Shown here one piece after another: positions 1-7,482 of a DNA stretch of 64,000 nucleotides (position 1 is the stretch's first letter; every line of letters begins with the position of its first letter). The notes beneath the pieces are model-generated. The model saw nothing but the letters and a program-made list of their open reading frames with translations, made no database searches and was not told the origin of the DNA. The position numbers and the translations under genes were made by a program. Source of the DNA: Bacteroidales bacterium UBA5226 (GTDB taxonomy: Bacteria > Bacteroidota > Bacteroidia > Bacteroidales > UBA932); contig DHUU01000018.1 in assembly GCA_002409325.1 (NCBI GenBank), positions 1 to 64,000 on the forward strand, given 5' to 3'.

Positions 1-150
1 AAAGATACTATAGAATTTTGAGGTTCTCCCTTCATCTGTCAAAACAGCAGCTTTTAGGAGTCTCTACTCTTGTGGCAAATTATTTGTAACAATAAATTAT
101 TCAAATAAATAAGTTCTTATAAATAATGATCCGATAATAATTAAAAAACT
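1..150. other. AT-rich leader region before sod
   Basis: This is AT-rich non-coding sequence in front of the superoxide dismutase gene. I see no open frame, no exact TAnnTTTG promoter motif and no convincing hairpin. It presumably holds the sod promoter, but I cannot place it. Confidence 0.4.
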
Positions 151-855
151 ATGAAAACACTACAACTAACGCTAACCCTTCTCCTGGCAGGACTGACGGG
201 TTTGCCATACAGCCTGGGCGCACAGACCGCCTCTCAACATTTTGTATTCCAACCGCTTCCCTATGCTTACGATGCGCTTGAGCCTTACATCGATGCCCTG
301 ACCATGGAGATCCATTATAGCCGTCATCACCAGGCCTACTACAACAATTTTATCAAAGCAGTGGATGGAACAGAAATGGCCACAATGGCCATTGAAGACA
401 TTTTTGACAAAATCAGCCACTATCCTGCAGCTGTCCGCAACAACGGCGGAGGATATTACAACCACACCCTCTTCTGGGAAAACATGACCCCCTCGGGGCC
501 TGACAAACCTACAGGAAAACTGGCCAAAGCCATTGACAAAACCTTCGGTTCACTTGACCAGATGAAAACCGCTTTTACCACCGCCGGTGCCACCCGTTTT
601 GGCAGCGGCTGGGCCTGGCTGAGTCTGGACGCAAAGGGCAATCTGTTTATCAGTTCCACTCCCAACCAGGACAACCCGTTGATGGATGTAGTCCAGGAAC
701 GGGGAATTCCCCTGTTGACCATGGATGTCTGGGAACATGCCTACTACCTGAAATATCAGAACAAACGGGCAGATTACATAGAAGCCTTCTGGAATGTGAT
801 CAACTGGAGGAAAGTGGAAAAAAGATATGAAAAAGCCATGAGTCAAATAAAATAA
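151..855 (+). CDS. Secreted Fe/Mn-family superoxide dismutase
   Basis: Converts superoxide to hydrogen peroxide and oxygen. The 234-residue product starts with a hydrophobic signal-peptide-like segment (about residues 4-23, ending SLGAQ), so it is probably exported. After that it aligns by eye with the whole SOD fold. The expected metal ligands are H55 (in HYSRHH), H105 (NHTLFW), D192 and H196 (DVWEHAYY). Q173 in NQDNPLM sits where Mn-type enzymes carry their active-site Gln, and the position used by Fe-type enzymes is Gly in NNGGGYYNH. This favours a Mn or cambialistic enzyme. It is followed closely by tRNA-Pro on the same strand. The family is certain; the export and metal choice are inferred. 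Confidence 0.95.
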   Translation: MKTLQLTLTLLLAGLTGLPYSLGAQTASQHFVFQPLPYAYDALEPYIDALTMEIHYSRHHQAYYNNFIKAVDGTEMATMAIEDIFDKISHYPAAVRNNGGGYYNHTLFWENMTPSGPDKPTGKLAKAIDKTFGSLDQMKTAFTTAGATRFGSGWAWLSLDAKGNLFISSTPNQDNPLMDVVQERGIPLLTMDVWEHAYYLKYQNKRADYIEAFWNVINWRKVEKRYEKAMSQIK

Positions 856-866
856 AAAAAAATTCC

Positions 867-874
867 TATCTTCG
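867..874 (+). promoter_or_regulatory. Possible -7 box for tRNA-Pro
   Basis: TATCTTCG matches the Bacteroidetes -7 consensus TAnnTTTG at all but one fixed position and lies 14 nt before the tRNA. No clear -33 TTG is seen upstream, so this is tentative. Confidence 0.35.
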
Positions 875-888
875 CAGCCCTAAAGTTT

Positions 889-962
889 CGGGGTGTAGCG
901 CAGTTGGTTAGCGTTCCTGCTTTGGGAGCAGGGGGTCGTCCGTTCGAGTCGGACCACCCCGA
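889..962 (+). tRNA. tRNA-Pro (anticodon TGG)
   Basis: A 74-nt cloverleaf can be folded by hand. The acceptor stem CGGGGTG pairs with CACCCCG and the discriminator base is A. The anticodon stem is CCTGC/GCAGG with loop TTTGGGA, which gives anticodon TGG. The T arm contains GTTCGAGTC. The 3' CCA is not encoded (the gene is followed by CAG), so it must be added after transcription. Confidence 0.96.
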
Positions 963-965
963 CAG

Positions 966-998
966 GAAACCGGTTAAAAACCTATTTTAACCGGTTTC
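966..998 (+). terminator. Perfect 14-bp palindrome after tRNA-Pro
   Basis: GAAACCGGTTAAAA and TTTTAACCGGTTTC form a perfect 14-bp stem around a 5-nt loop. It begins 4 nt after the tRNA and probably terminates or protects the transcript. There is no T-tract after the stem, so it is not a textbook intrinsic terminator. Confidence 0.6.
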
Positions 999-1076
999 TA
1001 TGTTATGAGGCGGAACCTCTTTCCTGGCAGGCAGGCGCTGCTGGCAGAAACTACCCCTGACCGGCTGTTGCTGACA

Positions 1077-1127
1077 CCACAAGAAAGGGAAGCCTCGGCA
1101 ATAATAAAAAGCTTCCGCTTCTTGTGG
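1077..1127. repeat. Palindromic repeat, copy A
   Basis: An imperfect hairpin has 17-nt arms (1077-1093 and 1111-1127, two mismatches) around the loop that begins CTCGGCA. The left arm and loop start (CCACAAGAA..GGGAAGCCTCGGC) recur at 56692-56755 and, more weakly, at 56768-56818. All copies lie between convergent genes. The family is unnamed here; a REP-like element or a small non-autonomous element are the obvious possibilities. The short open frames across it (such as 987-1175) are not credible genes. Confidence 0.75.
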
Positions 1128-1176
1128 CGTAAGCTTCCCTAAAAAATTGTCTTTCAAGGCGGTGCGTAAAAGCACC

Positions 1177-2250
1177 TTACCTTCTCACCCACAGCTGTAG
1201 CTGGTTTTTGCTATCTCTGTAGCTGTATTCCACGCTTTCACAGAGTGCCTTCAGCATGGTGGAGTGTATTTCGTTGTCCGCCTGTTCCAGCGGATTTACG
1301 GGTTTTCCTGCGGCCGTACACTGCATAAGAAGAGAGTCTTCTTTCTCCGAATAGGACAGTTCCAGCAGGACATTGGTATGATCGGGTTGCATTTGCAGCA
1401 CTTCCTCGGCCATGATCTGCAACCGGTTGCAGATTTTAGCGGGGATCACATGCTTTTCGCAAAAGATGATCATTTCTCCCTGCAGCCGGTACAGATCAAA
1501 AAATGGACTGTTTATGTGAAACTGCAGGCTGCGTACCCGGTGAATAAAGGCTTTGGTTTTGGTCCTGAGGGGGTTGTCAAAGATCTGAGACGGAGTGCCT
1601 TCTTCATAAATCACCCCTTCATCCATATAGAAAACACGCGAGGAAATGTTGCGGGCAAACTCCATCTCGTGTGTTACGATTATCATGGTCATGCCATCGC
1701 GGGCCAGACGACGGATTACTGCCAGCACCTCGCTTACCATGGTGGGGTCCAGAGCCGATGTAGGCTCGTCAAAAAGCAATATCCCGGGCTCCATGGCCAG
1801 GCACCGGGCTATGGCAATGCGCTGCTGCTGCCCTCCGGAGAGCTCATCGGGGAAACTGTACACCTTTTCTGCCAGACCAACCATTTTAAGCAGTTCCATG
1901 GCTTTGCGGTCCGCCTCGGCCCGTTTCTTTTTCAAAAGGACCACCGGACCAAGGGTTAAATTCTCCAGGACGGTCAGGTGCGCATACAGGTTAAAAGACT
2001 GAAAAACCATGCCCATTTTGCGGCGTATGCGCGGCACATCTGTCCCTTTATCCAGCATGGGATCCCCGTCAATGAGAATTTTACCTCCGGTGGGAGTTTC
2101 CAGTAAATTCAGGCACCGCAGGAAGGTACTCTTCCCGGTTCCCGATGGGCCTATGATAGAAATGACCTCGCCTTTTTTTATCTGTGCATTAATATCTTTA
2201 AGGACTTCCAGATTCCCGAATTTTTTGGATAAATGTTCTACCCGTATCAT
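1177..2250 (-). CDS. Amino-acid ABC importer ATPase with extra C-terminal domain
   Basis: This is the energy-coupling subunit of a polar amino-acid (GlnQ/HisP-type) importer. Residues 1-240 form a complete nucleotide-binding domain: Walker A GPSGTGKS (34-41), Q84, signature LSGGQ (137-141), Walker B LLFDEP (158-163) and H194. The family normally ends near 240-250, but this protein runs to 357. Residues about 245-357 resemble the anti-sigma-factor type of histidine-kinase ATPase fold (HATPase_c_2), with MAEEVLQM (280-287) at the N-box position and GKPVNPLE (315-322) at the following loop. The N-box Asn is missing, so ATP binding there is doubtful. The start overlaps the end of the receptor-permease gene by 4 nt, so the two are translationally coupled. 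Confidence 0.92.
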   Translation of the reverse strand: MIRVEHLSKKFGNLEVLKDINAQIKKGEVISIIGPSGTGKSTFLRCLNLLETPTGGKILIDGDPMLDKGTDVPRIRRKMGMVFQSFNLYAHLTVLENLTLGPVVLLKKKRAEADRKAMELLKMVGLAEKVYSFPDELSGGQQQRIAIARCLAMEPGILLFDEPTSALDPTMVSEVLAVIRRLARDGMTMIIVTHEMEFARNISSRVFYMDEGVIYEEGTPSQIFDNPLRTKTKAFIHRVRSLQFHINSPFFDLYRLQGEMIIFCEKHVIPAKICNRLQIMAEEVLQMQPDHTNVLLELSYSEKEDSLLMQCTAAGKPVNPLEQADNEIHSTMLKALCESVEYSYRDSKNQLQLWVRR

Positions 2251-4496
2251 ACTGTTTCCTCCTTAACTTTGCGTATAGCCTTCCTTTTGGGATCCACAGT
2301 AATTTCAACTTTATCCAGCAACCACGTCAGCAGCCAGGACAGTGCCAGGTAAATGACCGTGGCTACCAGCAGCGGGAAAAAGGCATCGAACGTACGGCTG
2401 CGGATAATGTCGCTCACCCGCGTAACATCCTGAACGGCAATGTATCCCACTACCGAGGTGGCCTTGACCATAGAAATGAATTCTCCCTTGTAGACAGGCA
2501 TGGCATGCCGCAGTGCCTGTGGCAGGATGATGTGGGTAAAGGTCTGTGTGCGGGTAAAACCACCGGCAATCCCTGCTTCTTTTTGCCCCTTGCCGATGCT
2601 GTTGATGGATGTGCGGAAGATCTCGGCAACGTAGGAGGCAAAATTCAACCCGAATGCAATGACCGCCACCATCACCGGGCTGATCTGGACCGAAGCGAAC
2701 ACTACATAGAAGATGATCATCAGCAAGACCAGCACCGGTGTGCCCCTGAAGAAGGCAATGTAGCCTTTGGCAAAAGAAGAAGCAAAACGCGAGGCCGACA
2801 TGCGCATGAAGCAGACCCCCCCTGCAAGGACGGTACCCAGGATGGCTGCAAGGAGGGAAATGATGACCGTCACGGCCAACCCGTCAAGAACCAGCTTATA
2901 ACGGTTTTCCTGCACCAGGTTGTTATGAAAACTTTCACCGATCTTTTTGAAAAAATCCTTTTTTTCTGACTGCATCTTTGAAGGCATGAATTCTGCGGCA
3001 TTATCATGGGTCATGCGGCTCATGTCGGCAATGATGCTTACACTGCACTCGTAATACTTATCAGAAAAAGACACTGTTTTTGCCCGTTCCTCAGTAATGG
3101 TGATACAGGATACAGCCACGTCGGCTTTTCCCGTAGCCACTGCCAGTAACAAACTATTGAAAGGCATATCGACAGGAACGAACTCTTTCCCCAGGTATGA
3201 GGCAAAGCGCTTCATGATCTCCACATCATAACCCACCAGATTTCCTTGACTGATCCCGATAAAAGGTAAACCCATGCTGGTTACCATGGCAACGTGCAAC
3301 GCCCCGTTTTCCACGCGCTTTTCAATCTCCGGCATCTGTACCCCTTCTTTGGTCACCCATCGTTCCACCATCTGGTCATATATTCCGTTTTCCCGGATCT
3401 GCTGAACAAAAGCATTGAACTGCAGCCTCAGGGAGTCGTTTTCCTTACTGAAAACGGCCCCTATGGGTTCATAAAAAATAAAATCAGACAATATGCCCAG
3501 ATCGGGATTTTCTTTCAACACAGGAGCCAGCATTTCGCGGGTATACATGGCTGCGTCTGATTTACCCTGTCGCAGCGACACCAGTAGATCGGGCACGTTC
3601 TGGAATTGCTGTATGCGTTCATCGGGGTAATGGGTCAGGGCATATTCCTCATGGGTAGACCCCAATAGTACGCCAAGTGTTTTAGGTCGTTTTGCTGGCT
3701 TTGTCTGCTGAGGCTTTTCCCGGACCATCACGGCCAATCCTCCCTTGTAATAAGGCTCTGAAAACAGGACGCTCTTGGCCCTTTCTTCCGTTATGGACAA
3801 TCCGGCCCCAATCATATCCACCTTCTCCGAAATAAGCGCAGGGAGCAATGCCCCAAATTCCATGTCCACAATATTGAGCTCCATGCCCAGTTCCTGTGCA
3901 ATGTAGCTGGCATATTCAATATCAAATCCAATGACCCCGTCATCGGCATATACATAAGACATGGGTTCGGTAACAGCCGCTGTCCCGAAATCTAATGTAC
4001 CGTTCCCTCCGCTTAACAGAATTTTAGGCATCGGACCGGGATTTCCCTGTTTGGGAAACCAGCGGTCCAGCATCTGGGCGTAAGTGCCATCTTCCTGGAT
4101 TCTTGACAAAACGCGGTCCATCGTCTCTTTCAGACTCTGGTCATTCGGCCGTACTGCAAAACCGTACTGATCGTCCATAATGAACTCATCCAGAACGGTC
4201 AGTCCCTCAAGTTTTGCCCGTATATTGGCCAGTACCGGCAGATCATAAGCCGTAGCATGGGCTTTCCCTTCCCTAACAGCCAGGGCACAATCCAGAACAC
4301 TGTTAAAATAAATGATCCGGGCATCCGGAATTCGGTCCAGAACCATTTGATCGGCCGCTGTCCCCGCTGGAACGGCAAACAATTTTTCTCCATCCAGCAT
4401 GGAAAGGCTTGTAAATAAATGATCCTCCTTGTGACAGCCTGTTACTGCAAACAGGAGCAACAGGCACCGCAGGGTGGCTTTCAATGTTTTTTTCAT
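2247..4496 (-). CDS. Lipoprotein amino-acid receptor-permease fusion
   Basis: Binds a substrate, probably an amino acid, outside the membrane and forms the channel of the importer. A lipobox (VTGC, C21) would anchor the N-terminus. Three segments of family-3 solute-binding fold follow. Residues about 37-148 match only the second half of such a protein (AVPAGTAADQ to DGTYAQMLDRWF). Residues about 158-384 are a full receptor, with ITEERAKSVLFSEPYY. Residues about 398-492 match only a first half (ITEERAKTVSFSDKYY). A GlnP/HisM-type permease fills about 535-735, with the EAA-loop-like stretch EAGIAGGFTRTQTF. The frame is intact over 749 codons. The first and third segments could together make a circularly permuted second receptor. 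Confidence 0.9.
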   Translation of the reverse strand: MKKTLKATLRCLLLLFAVTGCHKEDHLFTSLSMLDGEKLFAVPAGTAADQMVLDRIPDARIIYFNSVLDCALAVREGKAHATAYDLPVLANIRAKLEGLTVLDEFIMDDQYGFAVRPNDQSLKETMDRVLSRIQEDGTYAQMLDRWFPKQGNPGPMPKILLSGGNGTLDFGTAAVTEPMSYVYADDGVIGFDIEYASYIAQELGMELNIVDMEFGALLPALISEKVDMIGAGLSITEERAKSVLFSEPYYKGGLAVMVREKPQQTKPAKRPKTLGVLLGSTHEEYALTHYPDERIQQFQNVPDLLVSLRQGKSDAAMYTREMLAPVLKENPDLGILSDFIFYEPIGAVFSKENDSLRLQFNAFVQQIRENGIYDQMVERWVTKEGVQMPEIEKRVENGALHVAMVTSMGLPFIGISQGNLVGYDVEIMKRFASYLGKEFVPVDMPFNSLLLAVATGKADVAVSCITITEERAKTVSFSDKYYECSVSIIADMSRMTHDNAAEFMPSKMQSEKKDFFKKIGESFHNNLVQENRYKLVLDGLAVTVIISLLAAILGTVLAGGVCFMRMSASRFASSFAKGYIAFFRGTPVLVLLMIIFYVVFASVQISPVMVAVIAFGLNFASYVAEIFRTSINSIGKGQKEAGIAGGFTRTQTFTHIILPQALRHAMPVYKGEFISMVKATSVVGYIAVQDVTRVSDIIRSRTFDAFFPLLVATVIYLALSWLLTWLLDKVEITVDPKRKAIRKVKEETV

Positions 4497-4500
4497 AGAA

Positions 4501-4508
4501 CAAAGATA
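4501..4508 (-). promoter_or_regulatory. -7 box four nt before the receptor-permease start
   Basis: On the minus strand TATCTTTG matches TAnnTTTG exactly and is separated from the ATG at 4496 by only 4 nt. Transcription from it would start at or very near the start codon. No well-spaced -33 TTG is obvious. Confidence 0.45.
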
Positions 4509-4610
4509 ATAAAGCCGGGATCAAAATGGCGCGGGCGGTTCCACCTACTGCCTCTTTATTGAAGGCAAAAGAATTGTGATATGCGAAAAGCCACACACAT
4601 GCCGGGAGGT

Positions 4611-5264
4611 TTAAACCTTTACGTGTTCCCAGATCTTCAGGTCTATACAGTCTATTCGCGTAGTCTGGTCTTCCAAAGCCACAATTACCCCTGAATGCAC
4701 TTTCCCCATCATGCAATGAGCCGGCAGGAATTTTACCGTTTGCCCCACAAACGGCCGCATTCCTTCTATTACCCCCCTGAATGAAAGCACCATACATATC
4801 CCCGCTTCAATAACCTTCTCCTCCCGGCCCAGCAGCTTGCCCGGCCCTGTTACCCACACATCCAATAATCCGTTATCTAACTCCACAACCCGTGCAAAAT
4901 GTGTAATGGGACATCCCAGCGGACGATAACGAATCACATCGTTTTTAGATATCTTATGGGCCGAGAAACAGGCCAGTGTTTCACGGCAGGATGGTTCTCC
5001 GGGCAATGGATGTAACAGAAAATCGGCTTTTGCTTTATCAATAAGGCCGGTGTATGTTTGTTTTTCTTCAATGCCGGCCAGATTCATCATGCCGGTAAGT
5101 TTTTTGAACTGCTCCACAAACCGCTCCTGACTGAAAACCGGGCATTGTTCCGGTACGGCCCTTTTTTCTTTTAAAGCCGAGGCAAATGTCGCGCAATTCA
5201 CATAACCGCAGGCACCGCAATTGAATCCCGGCAGCAACGTCAACAGGGTTTCCTCCTTTATCAT
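4611..5264 (-). CDS. [4Fe-4S] protein of the Fe-S/GTPase/ABC trio
   Basis: The role is unknown. The first 45 residues form a 4Fe-4S domain of the type seen in the corrinoid iron-sulfur protein large subunit (AcsC/CdhE) and RnfB: C16-x2-C19-x4-C24-x16-C41 after LLPGFN. The rest (about 50-217) is a domain I cannot name. It carries further Cys/His (C93, C99, C118 in LGCPITHF, and H183/C184/H190 in HCMMGKVHSG) that could bind a metal or cofactor. There is no signal peptide or membrane segment, so it should be cytoplasmic. It is the last gene of a trio, 3 nt after the GTPase gene. An electron-transfer or metal-carrier role is inferred from the company it keeps. Confidence 0.7.
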   Translation of the reverse strand: MIKEETLLTLLPGFNCGACGYVNCATFASALKEKRAVPEQCPVFSQERFVEQFKKLTGMMNLAGIEEKQTYTGLIDKAKADFLLHPLPGEPSCRETLACFSAHKISKNDVIRYRPLGCPITHFARVVELDNGLLDVWVTGPGKLLGREEKVIEAGICMVLSFRGVIEGMRPFVGQTVKFLPAHCMMGKVHSGVIVALEDQTTRIDCIDLKIWEHVKV

Positions 5265-5267
5265 GGC

Positions 5268-5969
5268 TTATTCTCCCTTATATTCCTGAACCCCGTTTAT
5301 GTGCCTCAGCACTCCCCGATGGTATTTCTTTTCAATATGCATTTCCCCAACGCATAACGTACATATAGAAAATGGCGCATTATGACGCAAGATATCTTCA
5401 CTGTACTTAAACTCGGGAGCATCAGTAAAACATCCCGCCAGTTCGGAAGTCCCCTTTCCGGTCAATCCGTTTGTCTCAATGATACGGCATCCGGCATTCA
5501 TTTCCACTACCCTTTCCCTGAATATTTCCCTTTCTGCCTGCGAGATCATATCGCCTTTTGTTATGGCCACCACATTGGCCGTGCTTAAAAATGGACCGAC
5601 TTTTAGCGGGGTATTGGGCCCTGTTGTGGCATCTATCACACAAACACCCAGTCCATTGGTAGTATAGGGAGCACACCTGTGGCACAATCCGGCTGTTTCT
5701 ACTATAAGCATAGGCGCATCATGATCCCGGGCAAAGGACACCATCTCTGCTATGTTATAAATGGTGTAATGATCGGGGCACATATCCCTGGACAATCCCA
5801 CCATGGTGGGAATCCCTGTCTTTTTAAAGCGGATGTGGTCTTCGGTATACAAACAATCTATCTTGGCAACCGCGATTTTTACCTGCTGTTCTTTTAGAAA
5901 TTTAATGGTATTGAGCAATACGGACGTTTTGCCTGCTCCCGGCGTACCGGCTACTACAATCACTTTCAT
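5268..5969 (-). CDS. G3E-type (HypB/CooC-like) GTPase of the trio
   Basis: This is a P-loop GTPase of the class that loads metals into enzymes (HypB, UreG, CobW) or matures CO dehydrogenase (CooC). Numbered from the ATG chosen here, P-loop GTPGAGKT lies at 8-15, an ETAGLC switch motif near 91, a CHRC pair at 96-99, the guanine-specificity TKGD at 137-140, and CTLC (203-206) followed by H211, H217 and H223. The two CxxC pairs and the His cluster suggest metal binding. A GTG start 30 nt further upstream would overlap the ABC gene. The ATG at 5969 leaves a 10-nt gap and starts directly at the beta strand before the P-loop, so I prefer it. The target enzyme is unknown. Confidence 0.72.
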   Translation of the reverse strand: MKVIVVAGTPGAGKTSVLLNTIKFLKEQQVKIAVAKIDCLYTEDHIRFKKTGIPTMVGLSRDMCPDHYTIYNIAEMVSFARDHDAPMLIVETAGLCHRCAPYTTNGLGVCVIDATTGPNTPLKVGPFLSTANVVAITKGDMISQAEREIFRERVVEMNAGCRIIETNGLTGKGTSELAGCFTDAPEFKYSEDILRHNAPFSICTLCVGEMHIEKKYHRGVLRHINGVQEYKGE

Positions 5970-5979
5970 GTTTTTCTTG

Positions 5980-6732
5980 TCAGGCAACGATTTCTTCACC
6001 CAGCCTCACCCGTTCGCGGATCCTGAACAGCTCACGGTCCATCCGGTTCAATTCCACGCAAAGATCTGTTTCATGAGTAGTTGTGCTGAAGATCTTTTCT
6101 ACCCCGCCATTTTTCATTACGATGCGCCGGCCTGTCATTAAGGCCAGCAATGGATCATGTGTTACCACCAAAATGATCTTTCCCTTGCCCGACAGCAATT
6201 CCATTGCCTGGTGTTTTTTTATGCCGGCGTTTTCAATTTCATCTATCAGGACTATGGGTGAATCACTGATAAAAGCAACATCCGCCACCATCAACGACCG
6301 GCTTTGTCCTCCGCTTAGGATCGTTAGATTCATATCTTCCGTTATAGGCTCACCTGTCAATGTGTTGGCATGGTAAACAACCTGTTCCACCATGTTCAGA
6401 TTCTTTGCCCTGCACTTGGCGTGAAGTATCAGAAAATCCCGGACCGTCATATCTGCCAGAAAATTCATGTTTTGTGATAATTGGGCAATCATTTTCTTTT
6501 TGGGATCAAACCGCATGGAAATATCAGGAATGCTGCCGTTTATTAGCACACGACGCTGTGTGGCAGTATCGCCCTGTGCCAGCTGTTCAATATCTTCAAT
6601 AAAAGCGCTCTTGCCGCTTCCTGTAGGACCTACAACCCCCACGATTTCTCCAGGATAAATGTCAATCTGTGAGAAGTATTCGGGATTCCCATCTTTGTTT
6701 TTTCCGGGCATTATGGTAATGCTTTTTATCAT
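5980..6732 (-). CDS. Soluble ABC ATPase of the trio
   Basis: An ABC nucleotide-binding domain with no membrane segment and no permease gene beside it. It has Walker A GPTGSGKS, signature LSGGQ, Walker B VLIDEI with catalytic Glu, and an H-loop THD. Residues after about 215 form a charged helical tail (MDRELFRIRERVR). The upstream TTG at 6753 lies inside a likely -7 box, so the ATG at 6732 is chosen (250 aa). The GTPase and Fe-S genes follow within 10 and 3 nt, so this is probably one transcript. ABC ATPases without permeases often drive conformational work or metal-centre handling, but nothing here proves that. Confidence 0.72.
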   Translation of the reverse strand: MIKSITIMPGKNKDGNPEYFSQIDIYPGEIVGVVGPTGSGKSAFIEDIEQLAQGDTATQRRVLINGSIPDISMRFDPKKKMIAQLSQNMNFLADMTVRDFLILHAKCRAKNLNMVEQVVYHANTLTGEPITEDMNLTILSGGQSRSLMVADVAFISDSPIVLIDEIENAGIKKHQAMELLSGKGKIILVVTHDPLLALMTGRRIVMKNGGVEKIFSTTTHETDLCVELNRMDRELFRIRERVRLGEEIVA

Positions 6733-6750
6733 TGTCGTTTTTATTTCAGA

Positions 6751-6758
6751 CAAAGGTA
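6751..6758 (-). promoter_or_regulatory. -7 box of the trio
   Basis: TACCTTTG on the minus strand fits TAnnTTTG and lies 18 nt before the ATG at 6732. It sits in the 99-nt gap between the response-regulator gene and the trio, so the trio can have its own transcript. Confidence 0.45.
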
Positions 6759-6831
6759 AAAGCTTTTACTATTTTTATAAACCCATGAAAAACGTATCTG
6801 TAGCTACGTTAAAACACGTATAATAGTAATC

Positions 6832-7482
6832 TCAAATGTCAAAATAATGGTGCCTTACAGCATAGGTGACCAGGTTGGCCGTGTTTTTGGACTGTGTTTT
6901 CTGGAGCAGGTTTTCCCGGTGTTTGTCCACTGTACGTTTACTTATACCCAGTTTCTGTGCAATTTCCACATTGGAGAACCCTTTGCATATATAATACAGA
7001 ATATCCTTTTCACGTTGCGTAATATCATTATGATCCTTATCAGAATGATTGATCTTATGGTTCATAATTTCCAGAATTGATTGTATTATGGCCGGAGAAA
7101 AATAATTCTTTCCCTCCATAACATCCCGCAAAGCACTTTTCACTTCACTAAAGGAAGAATTTTTCAATAAAAACCCCGATGCACCCGCTTCTATCATGCT
7201 GGAAAGGTAACTTTCCTCTGAATACATGGACAAGGCAAGTATTTTTATATCCGGATTGCGTTCAAGCGCTTTTCTTGTAGCTTCAATTCCGTTCATTAAT
7301 GGCATCTCTATATCCATTAATACAATACAGTTATTTACCTCAACTATTTTTTCCAGAAAATCGAAGCCGTTTTCCGCTTCCAGTATCCGGTCTACAAAAT
7401 CCATTTTCAGAAGCAAAAAACGCAAGCCTTCCCGAAACAAGGCATGGTCATCAACTAAAAATATATTGATTTTTTTCATCAT
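6832..7482 (-). CDS. NarL/FixJ-type response regulator
   Basis: A cytoplasmic transcription factor activated by phosphorylation. The receiver domain fills residues 1-125, with the acidic pair D11/D12, the phospho-acceptor D57 (LMDIEM) and the conserved K107 (FLLKN). A LuxR-type helix-turn-helix is at about 150-212 (TQREKDILYYICKGF, then KRTVDKHR). The gene overlaps the end of the sensor kinase gene by 4 nt, so the two form a cognate pair. It lies just upstream of, and on the same strand as, the Fe-S/GTPase/ABC trio, a plausible target. A second ATG one codon later is an alternative start. Confidence 0.93.
   Translation of the reverse strand: MMKKINIFLVDDHALFREGLRFLLLKMDFVDRILEAENGFDFLEKIVEVNNCIVLMDIEMPLMNGIEATRKALERNPDIKILALSMYSEESYLSSMIEAGASGFLLKNSSFSEVKSALRDVMEGKNYFSPAIIQSILEIMNHKINHSDKDHNDITQREKDILYYICKGFSNVEIAQKLGISKRTVDKHRENLLQKTQSKNTANLVTYAVRHHYFDI

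Noticed and set aside
987..1175. 62-codon minus-strand frame after tRNA-Pro
   Set aside because: It runs across the palindromic repeat and the tRNA hairpin and has no start context or recognisable product.
2247..4496. Receptor-permease gene as a pseudogene
   Set aside because: Although the first receptor segment lacks its N-terminal half, the frame is open over 749 codons, the lipobox and permease are intact, and the ATPase gene overlaps in register.
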